Source: Bifidobacterium samirii | GTDB lineage: Bacteria; Actinomycetota; Actinomycetes; Actinomycetales; Bifidobacteriaceae | Reading direction: 5' to 3' | Assembly: GCF_003952945.1 (NCBI RefSeq) | Contig: NZ_QXGK01000006.1 | Location: 1 to 64,000 of the forward strand | DNA length: 64,000 nucleotides | Shown here: piece by piece, positions 53,101-61,418 of the stretch | Numbering within the stretch: the first letter of the stretch is position 1 | Layout of the letters: the number at the start of each line of letters is the position of its first letter | Notes under the pieces: generated by a model | What the model was told of the DNA's origin: nothing | Database searches by the model: none | Seen by the model: the letters and a program-made list of their open reading frames with translations, nothing else | Program-made: the position numbers and the translations under genes

Positions 53101-53275
53101 CGACGCGCTCGCCGATGCGAGCGTGCGCGAGACCGGCGTGCTGGAGACGAACACGCTGGCCGACGACCTGCCGCGCGCGCTGCGTTCCGAGGCCGACGCC
53201 CCGGTGGCGGCCGAAGGCGCCGAGCTGCGCTTCGGCCCGTTCCAGCTGGCCACGCTGCGCCTGAGCCGCCGCTGA
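50144..53275 (+). CDS. GH38 alpha-mannosidase, copy 1
   Basis: A 1043-residue cytoplasmic GH38 retaining alpha-mannosidase. The zinc site is visible: H275 and D277 in GHAHIDSAWLWPVRETRRK, nucleophile D387 in GIWLPDSFGYTGAWPQIARRAG, and NQFHDILPGSS later. Three C-terminal beta domains follow. No signal peptide, so the substrates must be imported. The start ATG follows GAAGAGG. Such enzymes trim alpha-mannose from N-glycan-derived oligosaccharides in bifidobacteria. A second copy of identical length follows after 105 bases. Controlled by the LacI-type operator at 50003. Confidence 0.92.
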   Translation: MFLKPEQQLERCRRVIRQRVEPHIHPVLTHLGVEAFDIPGEPMPHTEFFAREHAGDIPFEPFTMGSAWGTTWGTVWFRITGRIPADRPEGMPLELMLDLGWYEHSCGGHIEGLVYRPDGTAVKAVHPLNHWVPFMDADGAALFPIGDDGSFTLYLEAASNPLLLGVPPFIETELGDRATGRPDEPYVFRAADLTVYDRRYDLYRVDLDVAASLMELADKETPRYWRLAKALQRSMNVFDEQAPDTVVAAREALAGVLSSPAGASSMRVGAIGHAHIDSAWLWPVRETRRKVARTVSNALALMDADPDFKYAMSSAQQYAWLEQDHPDIFARMKARIDEGRFIPVGGMWVEADGMLPCGESLIRQVSYGRRYFKEKLGVEPKGIWLPDSFGYTGAWPQIARRAGYEWFLTQKISWSDTTKFPHHSFMWQGIDGTPIFTHFPPSDTYAAWATAKELDYAERNFRDKDLTDRSLMLFGFGDGGGGPTRNMMDHLHRFGNVEGVSRVAIETPDDFFADARADLEAEAGVEMPTYKGELYLELHRGTLTAQQAMKRGCRAEESLLRTVEYLGAAAVLADPEYVYPREEMDRIWTTLLLNQFHDILPGSSISWVHREAREDYERDLARLRGIAADMCAVLRRANPDADLLADARISQYRADGTSWLAAADAAPADAAPATADKLSDGRVRLSNGLLTAVVEADGTVSSLVDEARGRDIVPAGARLGRYELMKDEPIVYDAWEIDREALLMATPLAGEIVAVRVADGVACVDVRTREGDSVIDTTFSLRPGARRLDVAAHVEWHARERFLKVDVPVNVVADRAQYDCQYGVVERPVVKNSASDEAKYENSVNRYVRIADASYAVAVVNGSIYGSDAAPIAADPASGAGAGTMFRLSLLSAPVYPDPRTDLGAHDFRWAVVADATPERAVDAACAINAPLLHDVPAIAPPATVETTSGMVVVDWIKTADDASGDLIVRVHEAVGGHAAARLHVADALADASVRETGVLETNTLADDLPRALRSEADAPVAAEGAELRFGPFQLATLRLSRR

Positions 53276-53380
53276 CACGACGGCATCGATATCCGGGGCG
53301 GCGGCACCGCACGCGCCGCCGCCCGTCGCCGCTCACCCGCGAAACCAACCCAACCGACCTGCAAAGGAGCCGACACACCC

Positions 53381-56300
53381 ATGTTCCTCATCCCCGAGCA
53401 GCAGCTGAGCCGCTGCGACCGCATCCTGTGGCAGCGCGTCGAACCGCGCATCCACACCACGCTCTCCTCATGCACCCTGCGTGCGCACGACAACCCGGGC
53501 GAACCCGTCCCCTCGGGCGAGTTCCTCGCCAAGGTGCGCGCCGGCGAAATCGAATTCCACGACTTCGCCGTGCCGGGCGTATGGGGCACCACCTGGGGCA
53601 CCACCTGGTTCGAAGTCAAGGGCACCATCGACCGTGAGGCAGTCAAGGGCCGCAAGGTCGAGCTCATGGTCGACCTGGGCTGGCTGGGCCACCGCGGCCC
53701 CGGCTTCCAGTCCGAAGGCCTCGTCTACCGCGCCGACGGCACCGCCATCAAATCCGCCAACCCGAAGAACCACTGGATCCCGCTCGTCTACGCCGACGGC
53801 ACCTCCACCGTCGACATCGACGAGCACGGCGGCTTCACCGTCTACATCGAAGCGGCCGCCAACCCGTTCGTCGAAGGCCCGACCCCGTACTCGCCCACCG
53901 AACTGGGCGAGGGGCCCACCGGTGAATGCGACTTCCCGTACACACTCTCGCGCATGGACGTCACCGTCTTCGACGAGGAGATGTTCGCCTACGCGATGGA
54001 CCTGGAGACCGTCTCCTCGCTCATGCGCGAACTCAAGGACGACGACCCGCGCTACTGGCAGCTCGCCAAGGCGCTCCAACGTTCGATGAACCGCTACGAC
54101 GAACGCCACCTCGACACGCTGCCCGCCGCCCGCGAGGCGCTCGCCGGCGTGCTGGCCGAACACGCCTCGTCCAGCGCCATCGACCATGTGGCCGTCGGTC
54201 ATGCGCACATCGACTCCGCCTGGCTGTGGCCGGTGCGCGAGACTCGCCGCAAGGTCGCCCGCACCGTCTCCAACGTGCTCGCCCTCATGGACGAGGACCC
54301 GGACTTCACGTACGCGATGAGCTCCGCCCAGCAGTACGAGTGGCTCGAAGCCGAACACCCCGACCTGTTCGCGCGCATGAAGCGGCGCATCGAGGAGGGG
54401 CGCTTCATCCCGGTGGGCGGCATGTGGGTCGAATCCGACAACATGATCCCCTCCGGCGAATCCCTCATCCGCCAGATCACGTTCGGCACACGCTACTTCA
54501 AGGAGCATCTGGGCGTCACCCCGCGCGGCATCTGGCTGCCCGACAGCTTCGGCTACACCGGATCATGGCCGCAGATCGCCCGCCGCGCCGGCTTCGAGTG
54601 GTTCCTCACCCAGAAGATCTCGTGGAACGACACCACCAAGTTCCCGCACCACTCGTTCCTGTGGGAGGGCATCGACGGGTCGCGCATCCTCACCCACTTC
54701 CCGCCGTCCGACACGTACTGCTCGTCCATGAGCATGAAGGAGCTGGCCTACTCGCAGCGCAACTTCCTCGACAAGGACCTGTCGCGCAACGCGATTCTGC
54801 TGTACGGCTTCGGTGATGGCGGCGGCGGTCCCACCCGCGAGATGACCGCGCGCATCCGCCGCGACCATGACCTCGCCGGCGCTCCCAAGGTCGGCTTCGG
54901 CACCCCCGACGAACTGTTCGACCGCGTGCGCGAGGACATCGTCGACCACGGCGAGGGCGAGACCCCGGTGTTCAAGGGCGAGCTGTACCTCGAACTGCAC
55001 CGCGCCACGCTCACCGCCCAGCAGGGCATGAAGCGCGGCTGCCGCCAGGAGGAGTCCATGCTGCGCGTGGCCGAATACCTGTTCACGCTCGCCGGCGTGC
55101 GCAACCCGGACTACGTGTACCCGCGCGAGGAGATGGACCGCATCTGGAAGACGCTGCTGCTCAACCAGTTCCACGACATCCTGCCCGGCTCGGCGCTCGC
55201 CTGGGTGCACCGTCAGGCCCGCGAGGAGTATGCGCGCGACATCGCCCGACTGCGCGGGCTCATCGCCGACGCCGTCGCCGCAATCGGCGCCGCCGACCCG
55301 TCCGCCGCGATGGTCGACGACGCGGTCGTCGTGCCGTACGCCCGCGAGACGTGCGCGGCGTGGACCGTACGCCCGTCCGCGGCCGCGCCCGCCGCCGACG
55401 CGGTGTCGGTGCGCGAGGATGATGGCGTGACGACGCTCGACAACGGACGTCTGCGCGCGGTCGTCGAGGCCGACGGCACCGTCTCCTCGCTGACCGACCT
55501 GAAGACCGGCCGCGAGATCGTGCCGGCGGGTGCGCGCATGGGACGCTACGAGCTGCTGACCGACGAACCGTACCAGTGGGACGCCTGGGACATCCATCGC
55601 GATGCGTTCCTGACCGCGTCGGCCCTGACCGACGCCGAAGTGGAGCGCGTGGAGCGCGCCGATGACGGCTCCGTGACCGTGCACGCGGTGACGCGCGCCG
55701 ACGGCGTGCGCATCGCCACCGCGATCACGCTGCGCCCCGGCTCCGACACGCTCGACTTCACCGCCGACGTGGACTGGCATGCGGTCGAGAAGTTCCTCAA
55801 GGTCGACCTGCCGCTGGGCGTGCAGGCCGTCAACGCCCAGTACGAATGCCAGTACGGCATGGTCGAACGGCCGATCGCCAAGAACACCAGAGGCGATGAG
55901 GCCAAGTTCGAAAGCTGCACGCACCGCTTCGTGCGCGTCGCCGACGCCTCCTACGCGGCCGCCGTGGTCAACGCCTCCACATACGGCTCCGACGTGCATC
56001 CGATCCACGGCGACGCCGCCCACGGCGCCGGCCGCGGCACGATGGTGCGCCTGTCGCTGCTGAGCGCGCCGCTCTACCCCGATCCGCGCACCGACCAGGG
56101 CGAGCACTCGTTCGCATGGTCCGTCGTCGCCGACGCGCACATAGACGCCGTGCTGGCCGAGGCGTCACGCCTGAACGCGCCCGTCATCGACCGCCTGCCG
56201 GCCCTCGACCCGCTGGTGTCGCTGACCGACGTGACCGGCTCGGTCGTGCTCGACTGGATCAAGCCGGCCGACGACGGTTCGGGTGACGTGATCGTGCGCC

Positions 56301-56512
56301 TGTACGAGGCCGCCGGCGGCGCCGCCAGCGCGACGCTGCACGTCGACGCCGCGCTCGCCGGTGCGAGCGTGGAGGAGGTCGACGTGCTCGAAGAGCCGAT
56401 GCTGGACGCCGAACTGTCCCGCGCGTTCGCGCAGGACGGTCCCCGACCCGTCGAGGGCGCCCGCGTGCAGCTGGATCCGTTCCAGCTGGCGATTCTGCGT
56501 ATCCGCCGATGA
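53381..56512 (+). CDS. GH38 alpha-mannosidase, copy 2
   Basis: A 1043-residue paralogue of the preceding enzyme with the same motifs: D278 in GHAHIDSAWLWPVRETRRK, nucleophile D388 in GIWLPDSFGYTGSWPQIARRAG, and NQFHDILPGSALAWVH. The copies differ throughout, so this is an old duplication and the two may prefer different linkages (for example alpha-1,2/1,3 versus alpha-1,6). The start ATG follows AAAGGAG. No terminator is seen between the copies, so they are likely one transcript; no operator was seen in the 105-bp gap. Confidence 0.92.
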   Translation: MFLIPEQQLSRCDRILWQRVEPRIHTTLSSCTLRAHDNPGEPVPSGEFLAKVRAGEIEFHDFAVPGVWGTTWGTTWFEVKGTIDREAVKGRKVELMVDLGWLGHRGPGFQSEGLVYRADGTAIKSANPKNHWIPLVYADGTSTVDIDEHGGFTVYIEAAANPFVEGPTPYSPTELGEGPTGECDFPYTLSRMDVTVFDEEMFAYAMDLETVSSLMRELKDDDPRYWQLAKALQRSMNRYDERHLDTLPAAREALAGVLAEHASSSAIDHVAVGHAHIDSAWLWPVRETRRKVARTVSNVLALMDEDPDFTYAMSSAQQYEWLEAEHPDLFARMKRRIEEGRFIPVGGMWVESDNMIPSGESLIRQITFGTRYFKEHLGVTPRGIWLPDSFGYTGSWPQIARRAGFEWFLTQKISWNDTTKFPHHSFLWEGIDGSRILTHFPPSDTYCSSMSMKELAYSQRNFLDKDLSRNAILLYGFGDGGGGPTREMTARIRRDHDLAGAPKVGFGTPDELFDRVREDIVDHGEGETPVFKGELYLELHRATLTAQQGMKRGCRQEESMLRVAEYLFTLAGVRNPDYVYPREEMDRIWKTLLLNQFHDILPGSALAWVHRQAREEYARDIARLRGLIADAVAAIGAADPSAAMVDDAVVVPYARETCAAWTVRPSAAAPAADAVSVREDDGVTTLDNGRLRAVVEADGTVSSLTDLKTGREIVPAGARMGRYELLTDEPYQWDAWDIHRDAFLTASALTDAEVERVERADDGSVTVHAVTRADGVRIATAITLRPGSDTLDFTADVDWHAVEKFLKVDLPLGVQAVNAQYECQYGMVERPIAKNTRGDEAKFESCTHRFVRVADASYAAAVVNASTYGSDVHPIHGDAAHGAGRGTMVRLSLLSAPLYPDPRTDQGEHSFAWSVVADAHIDAVLAEASRLNAPVIDRLPALDPLVSLTDVTGSVVLDWIKPADDGSGDVIVRLYEAAGGAASATLHVDAALAGASVEEVDVLEEPMLDAELSRAFAQDGPRPVEGARVQLDPFQLAILRIRR

Positions 56513-56636
56513 CGGTCTGCGGCCGTACGGTCCGGCGGTCCATATCGTGGATTCCGTCGGCCCGTACGGCCGTTGTGTCGTGGATAATGCTGCGACACGC
56601 CGTGACGCAGTCGACTCAATCTATGCTATTCTCTAA

Positions 56637-56689
56637 CTAAACCGCTTTAGAAGACATCTTCACAACACCTGTCTACTAAAGCGCTTTAG
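56637..56689 (+). promoter_or_regulatory. Two LacI-type operators before the ABC transporter
   Basis: CTAAACCGCTTTAG (56637-56650, one central mismatch) and CTAAAGCGCTTTAG (56676-56689, perfect). They are 39 bp centre to centre, close to four helical turns, allowing paired binding. A TATGCT box at 56622-56627 just upstream is a candidate -10. They match the operator at 50003. Confidence 0.82.
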
Positions 56690-56806
56690 CCCTGATGGTG
56701 CACGTCGAAGGAGTGCTGCAGCATCGGGGCGGATCCATTCATATGGACTTCTCCGTCCAAAGTAGGACGGAGGCATGTACAAGGAAACAGAAGAAAGGAA
56801 AACACC

Positions 56807-58103
56807 ATGTTTTCTGCCAAGAAGGCCATCGCCATCGTCGGCGCAGGCGCCATGCTCGTCTCCGTGGCCGCATGCGGCAACGACAACGCCGGTGCGGACG
56901 GCGACAACGGCGGTACCAAGGAGATCTCCTTCCAGACTTGGAACCTGAAGAACGACAAGTACACGCCGTACTTCGAGGCGCTCATCTCCGAGTACGAGAA
57001 GGCCCATCCGGACGTCAAGATCAACTGGCTCGACGCCCCCCTCGGACGGCTACGAGGACAAGCTGTCCACGCAGGCCGCCTCCAACGAGCTTCCCGACGT
57101 CGTCGACGGCGGCAGCTCCATCCTCTATGGTCTGGCCAAGGCCGGCGCGCTGCTCAACCTCTCCACGGAGGCTCCGGACGCCGAAGCCGACTACTACGAG
57201 GGTGCATGGAAGAACTCCATCCTCACCGGCAACGGCATCGAGGAAGGCGCCTACAGCCTGCCTTGGTACGTCAACGACGGCCCGGTGTACTGGAACACCG
57301 AACTCATGCAGCAGTGCGGCCTCGATCCCGAGAACGTGCCGACCACGTGGGACGAGTACTTCGCCGCCGGCAAGACCATCGCCGAGAAGTGCGACGACGT
57401 CTATCTGGGCACCACGATGGGCTCCAACACCGAGGACTTCGTGACCGCCGGCGTGACGATCATGAACGACGACCACAGCGAGTACTCCTTCAACGACGCC
57501 GCCGCCGTCAAGCAGCTGCAGGGCTTCATCGACCTGTACACCGAAGGCGCCATCCCGCCGGAGGCGCTCGACTCCTCCTGGAGCCAGCAGTCCGACCTGT
57601 TCCAGCGCGGCAACCTCGTGTCCATGAACGGCTCCGCCTACTCCGCCGCCGGATTCAAGCAGAACTCCCCGGATCTGTACGACAAGCTCACCGTCGGACC
57701 GCGCATCTCCAACGACGGCAAGTCCGCCTCCGTCTCCTACGATTCGCTCGGCATCAGCTCCCAGTCCAAGTACCCGGACGTCGCCATCGACTTCGCCCGC
57801 TTCGTGACCAACAAGGAGAACCAGGTCGAATTCGCCAAGCAGGCCTCCGTCTTCCCGTCCGCGCAGGGCGGCCTGGATGACGAGTACTACCAGGACATCG
57901 ACGACTCCACCCTTGAGGGCAAGGCCCTGAAGGTCACGCTCGATCAGGTCAAGAACGGCACCTCGTCCCGTCCGGCCGAATTCACCGACGCCAATGGCTA
58001 CAAGAACCTCCAGCAGCAGATCGCCCTCGCCATGCAGGGCAAGCAGACCGCCCAGGAGGCCCTCGACAAGGCCGTCCAGTTCGCGAACGAGAAGCTCCAG
58101 TAA
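56807..58103 (+). pseudogene. Sugar ABC transporter substrate-binding lipoprotein, frameshifted
   Basis: A family 1 solute-binding protein split between two frames. The first part (56807 to about 57041) has a signal with lipobox SVAAC and continues KEISFQTWNLKNDKYTPYFEALISEYEKAHPDVKINWLDAP. At 57036-57041 there are six C where five would keep the frame; dropping one C restores an unbroken protein through YVNDGPVYWNTELMQQCGLD to the stop at 58103. About 431 residues would result, the normal length. Either the gene is broken, or it is phase-variable by C-run slippage, or this is a sequencing error. Everything downstream is intact, which favours a functional locus. Probable role: capture of mannose-rich glycans. 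Confidence 0.85.
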
Positions 58104-59068
58104 TGAGCAAGGCGGTATCCGCCGCTGACAGGTCGGAGGCCCGCAAGGCCTCCGACCGGCCTGAACCGATGAATACCAAACACAAGGGAACGCGCGACAT
58201 CGCCACCACGGCCGCGCCGTATCTGTTCGTCCTTCCGGCGTTCGTAATCGTGTTCGTATTCGTCGTCCTTGCGGCACTCAACACATTCAGGCTCGCCTTC
58301 ACCGATTCCCGTCTGCTCATCCCGGGCAAGTTCGTCGGATTCAAGAACTTCATCACGCTCTTCCACGACGAATACTTCCTGACCGCACTGTTCAATTCAT
58401 CACTGTACGTGGTCTGCGTGGTCCCGTGCATGGTGATTCTGCCGCTGATCCTGGCGTACTTGGTGCGCGGCAACTCGAAGATCATGGGCTTCTTCCGCAC
58501 CGCCTTCTACATGCCGGTGGTCATGTCCGCCGTCGTGGTGGGCATGATCTGGACCAACCTGCTCGACTCGGCCGGTCTGGTCAACTCCGTGTTCAAGGCG
58601 CTCAAGATCATCACCAAGCCGATCCCGTTCCTCACCGACCGCTGGGGCGTCCTGTTCAGCTCGATGTTCGTGACGATCTGGCTCGGTCTGGGCTACTACA
58701 TGGTCATCTACCTGACCGCTCTGGCGAACATCGACGAATCCCTCTACGAGGCGGCATCGCTCGACGGCGCCGGTCCCGTGCGGCAGTTCATCTCCGTGAC
58801 GATTCCCGGAGTCCGCTCCACGATGATGCTCATCATGATGCTGTCCACCATCGCCGCGTTCCGCGTCTTCAACGAGGTCTACGTGCTGACCAACGGCTCG
58901 GCGGGCCCCGGCGGCATGGACATGACGATGTCGATGCTCATCAAGCGCGAAGGCACCGGCATCCAGGCCCGCACCGGCTACGCGAGCGCCATCTCGCTGG
59001 TCGTGCTCGTCATCGTCGGCGCGCTGCTCATCATCCAGCAGATCGTACAGAAGCGAGGTGAGGACTGA
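58103..59068 (+). CDS. Sugar ABC transporter permease (MalF-like)
   Basis: A 321-residue permease with six helices: APYLFVLPAFVIVFVFVVLAALNTFRLAFTD at the first, then the coupling loop EAASLDGAGPVRQFISVTIPGVRSTMMLIMM, which contacts the ATPase. The start ATG overlaps the binding-protein stop by one base (TAATG). No ATPase gene is nearby; in bifidobacteria a shared ATPase of the MsiK type often energises several sugar transporters. Two further candidate starts exist about 22 codons in. Confidence 0.92.
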   Translation: MSKAVSAADRSEARKASDRPEPMNTKHKGTRDIATTAAPYLFVLPAFVIVFVFVVLAALNTFRLAFTDSRLLIPGKFVGFKNFITLFHDEYFLTALFNSSLYVVCVVPCMVILPLILAYLVRGNSKIMGFFRTAFYMPVVMSAVVVGMIWTNLLDSAGLVNSVFKALKIITKPIPFLTDRWGVLFSSMFVTIWLGLGYYMVIYLTALANIDESLYEAASLDGAGPVRQFISVTIPGVRSTMMLIMMLSTIAAFRVFNEVYVLTNGSAGPGGMDMTMSMLIKREGTGIQARTGYASAISLVVLVIVGALLIIQQIVQKRGED

Positions 59069-59925
59069 TGTCCGCAGATATCGTCCGTCCGAACCGTCAC
59101 CGGAAGGTCACCGTCGGCAAGGTCGTCCAGTATGCGGTGCTGATCCTGATGTTCCTGCTGTTGGTCGGCCCGTTCATCTGGGAGCTGTCCCTCTCGTTCA
59201 AGGGCAAGGGTGACAACGTGTACGCGGTTCCGCCGTACATCATCCCGAAGACCCCGACGTTCGACAACTACCTGTCCGTGTTCCGCCAGGTGCCGGTGTT
59301 CCACTACATGCTCAACACCCTGGTGGTGTGCGTGATCTCCATCGTGGGCAACATCGTCTTCTCCACGATGGCGGGATACGCACTGGGCCGTCTCAAGTGG
59401 CGCGGCCGCGGCGCGGTGTTCGCGATGTTCATGGGATCCATGGTCATCCCGCTGGAAGGCGTCATGATCTCGCAGTTCCTGATCATCCGTTCGATCAACC
59501 TGCAGAACACGCTGCTCGCGGTGGCCCTGCCGGGTCTGTGCGGCGCGATGAACATCCTGCTCATGACCAATGCCTTCAAGTCCATTCCGATGGAACTCGA
59601 GGAGGCGGCGATGGTGGACGGCGCCAGCCTGTGGCAGCGCTTCTTCCACATCTGCGTCCCGCAGGTCAAGGGCACCATGACCGTGGTCGGCATCTTCGCC
59701 TTCGTCGGAGCGTGGAACGACTTCCTGTGGCCGTTGATCGCGATCTCCGATGAGGACAAGTACACGCTGACGCTCGGCATGAACCGACTCAAGGGCATGT
59801 TCATCCAGGATCCGCGACTGATCGCCGCCGGCGCGCTCGTCTCCCTCATCCCGATCATCGTCTTCTTCTGCTGCTTCCAGCGCTACTTCTTCCGTGGTCT
59901 GGAGCAGGGAGGCCTCAAGGGATGA
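59068..59925 (+). CDS. Sugar ABC transporter permease (MalG-like)
   Basis: A 285-residue permease with six helices, containing TMAGYALGRLKWRGRGAVFAMFMGSMVIPLE and the coupling loop LEEAAMVDGASLWQRFFHICVPQVKGTMTVV. The start ATG overlaps the previous stop (TGATG), so the two permeases are coupled. The next gene follows after 19 bases in the same operon. With the binding protein it should import oligosaccharides acted on by the neighbouring mannosidases. Confidence 0.92.
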   Translation: MSADIVRPNRHRKVTVGKVVQYAVLILMFLLLVGPFIWELSLSFKGKGDNVYAVPPYIIPKTPTFDNYLSVFRQVPVFHYMLNTLVVCVISIVGNIVFSTMAGYALGRLKWRGRGAVFAMFMGSMVIPLEGVMISQFLIIRSINLQNTLLAVALPGLCGAMNILLMTNAFKSIPMELEEAAMVDGASLWQRFFHICVPQVKGTMTVVGIFAFVGAWNDFLWPLIAISDEDKYTLTLGMNRLKGMFIQDPRLIAAGALVSLIPIIVFFCCFQRYFFRGLEQGGLKG

Positions 59926-59944
59926 CCCCACGAAAGGACAACTC

Positions 59945-61222
59945 ATGAAATTCGGTGTGGATTACACGCCCTCGCACGGGTGGTTCCATTCGTGGCTCGA
60001 CCCGGACTGGGCGAGCATCGACGAGGATCTGCGTCAGATCAGCGAACTGGGCATGGACCATGTGCGCATCTTCCCGGTCTGGCCCTACCTGCAGCCGAAC
60101 CGCACATGGATCAACCGCAAGGGCGTCGAGGATGTGCGCCGCGTGGTGCACATCGCCGGCGAACACGGTCTGGACGCCTACGTGGACGTGTTCCAAGGGC
60201 ATCTGTCGAGCTTCGACTTCATCCCCAGCTGGCTCGTGACATGGCACAAGGGCAACATGTTCACCGACCCGGAATTCGTCGCCTCGGAACGAGAGCTGAT
60301 CGCCGTGATGGCCGATGAGCTCGCCAAGGAGCCGGCGTTCAAGGGCATGACCCTCGGCAACGAGGTCAACCAGCTGTCCGACCGGCCTCATCCGACCAAG
60401 ATGAGCGCGACCCCGGACCAGATCGATGCATGGCTGGACGAGCTGCTGCCGGCCGCCAAGCGCGGCGACGCACTGTCGCTGTTCAGCGTCAACGACGGCG
60501 TCTGGTTCCTCGACGGCCACCCGTTCACCCCGGTGCAGTCCGCCACCAAGGGCGACCTGACCACCATCCACTCGTGGGTGTTCAACGGCATCGGCCAGGG
60601 ATACGGCGCACGCAGCGAGGAATGCTACGCGTACGCGCTCTATCTGGCCGAACTGGCCAAGGCGTTCGGCCCGGCCGACCGTCCGGTATGGCTGCAGGAG
60701 GTGGGCGCGCCCGAGAACGTGCTCGCATCGGAGGACACCCCCGAGTTCTGTCGCAGTGCCGTCGAAAAGGCATTGGACTGCCCGAACCTGTGGGGCGTCA
60801 CCTGGTGGTGCTCGCACGATGTGCCGTCGTCGATGGCCGACTTCCCGCAGCTCGAATACTCGCTCGGCCTGTTCGACGAGCACGGGCGGGTCAAGCCGAT
60901 CGGCCGCGAGTTCGGCGATCTCGCCCGGCAGTATCGCGACATGCGGCCTGCGGCGGCCAAGAACGTGGCCGTCGTGGTGGACGTGGACGCGACCGGCAAC
61001 CCGGTCGACCGCGCCGCACTCGGCCCGGGCGGCTCCATCTGCGACCTGTGGATGAAGCTCGAGGTCGCAGGCCTGCGCCCGAGCGTCGTCACGTCGGCGG
61101 TCGCCGCCGATCCGGCCGAACTGACCGCGCGCGGCATCACCGAACTGCATCGGGACACGGCACCCTACAAGGCGAGATTCTATTCGGCGGTCTCCGACCC
61201 CGCGTTCGAATCCGTCGACTAG
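59945..61222 (+). CDS. GH5_18-type beta-mannosidase
   Basis: A 425-residue GH5 family (subfamily 18-like) enzyme. Catalytic acid/base E140 in MTLGNEVNQLSDR and nucleophile E252 in VWLQEVGAPEN; TWWCSHDVP near the end of the barrel is a substrate-contact region. A Bifidobacterium longum GH5_18 enzyme cleaves the Man-beta-1,4-GlcNAc core left after N-glycan trimming; this role is inferred for this gene. No signal peptide, so it acts in the cytoplasm after import. The start ATG follows GAAAGGAC, 19 bases after the permease stop, so it is part of the transporter operon. Confidence 0.88.
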   Translation: MKFGVDYTPSHGWFHSWLDPDWASIDEDLRQISELGMDHVRIFPVWPYLQPNRTWINRKGVEDVRRVVHIAGEHGLDAYVDVFQGHLSSFDFIPSWLVTWHKGNMFTDPEFVASERELIAVMADELAKEPAFKGMTLGNEVNQLSDRPHPTKMSATPDQIDAWLDELLPAAKRGDALSLFSVNDGVWFLDGHPFTPVQSATKGDLTTIHSWVFNGIGQGYGARSEECYAYALYLAELAKAFGPADRPVWLQEVGAPENVLASEDTPEFCRSAVEKALDCPNLWGVTWWCSHDVPSSMADFPQLEYSLGLFDEHGRVKPIGREFGDLARQYRDMRPAAAKNVAVVVDVDATGNPVDRAALGPGGSICDLWMKLEVAGLRPSVVTSAVAADPAELTARGITELHRDTAPYKARFYSAVSDPAFESVD

Positions 61223-61418
61223 ACACCAGCCGGTTGCGGAACCCTTCCACGGACTCCGCAACCGGCTTTCCCTGCATATGCGAGGGAGCATGCATATGCG
61301 GACGGGGTGCGGCACGGCGCATCGGTTTCGTGTATGTTTCATGGGAACGGTCTATCGCCGGCCATGCAATCGCCATAGGGGATGCCAGACACTTACGCTA
61401 CAGAGAGGTAGTAGGGCT

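Noticed and set aside
49055-53278. Very long antisense open frame (1407 codons)
   Set aside because: It lies opposite the GH38 and acetyltransferase genes and has the skewed composition expected of a shadow frame in high-GC DNA. Similar long antisense frames at 44147-47254 and 18225-20561 were rejected for the same reason.
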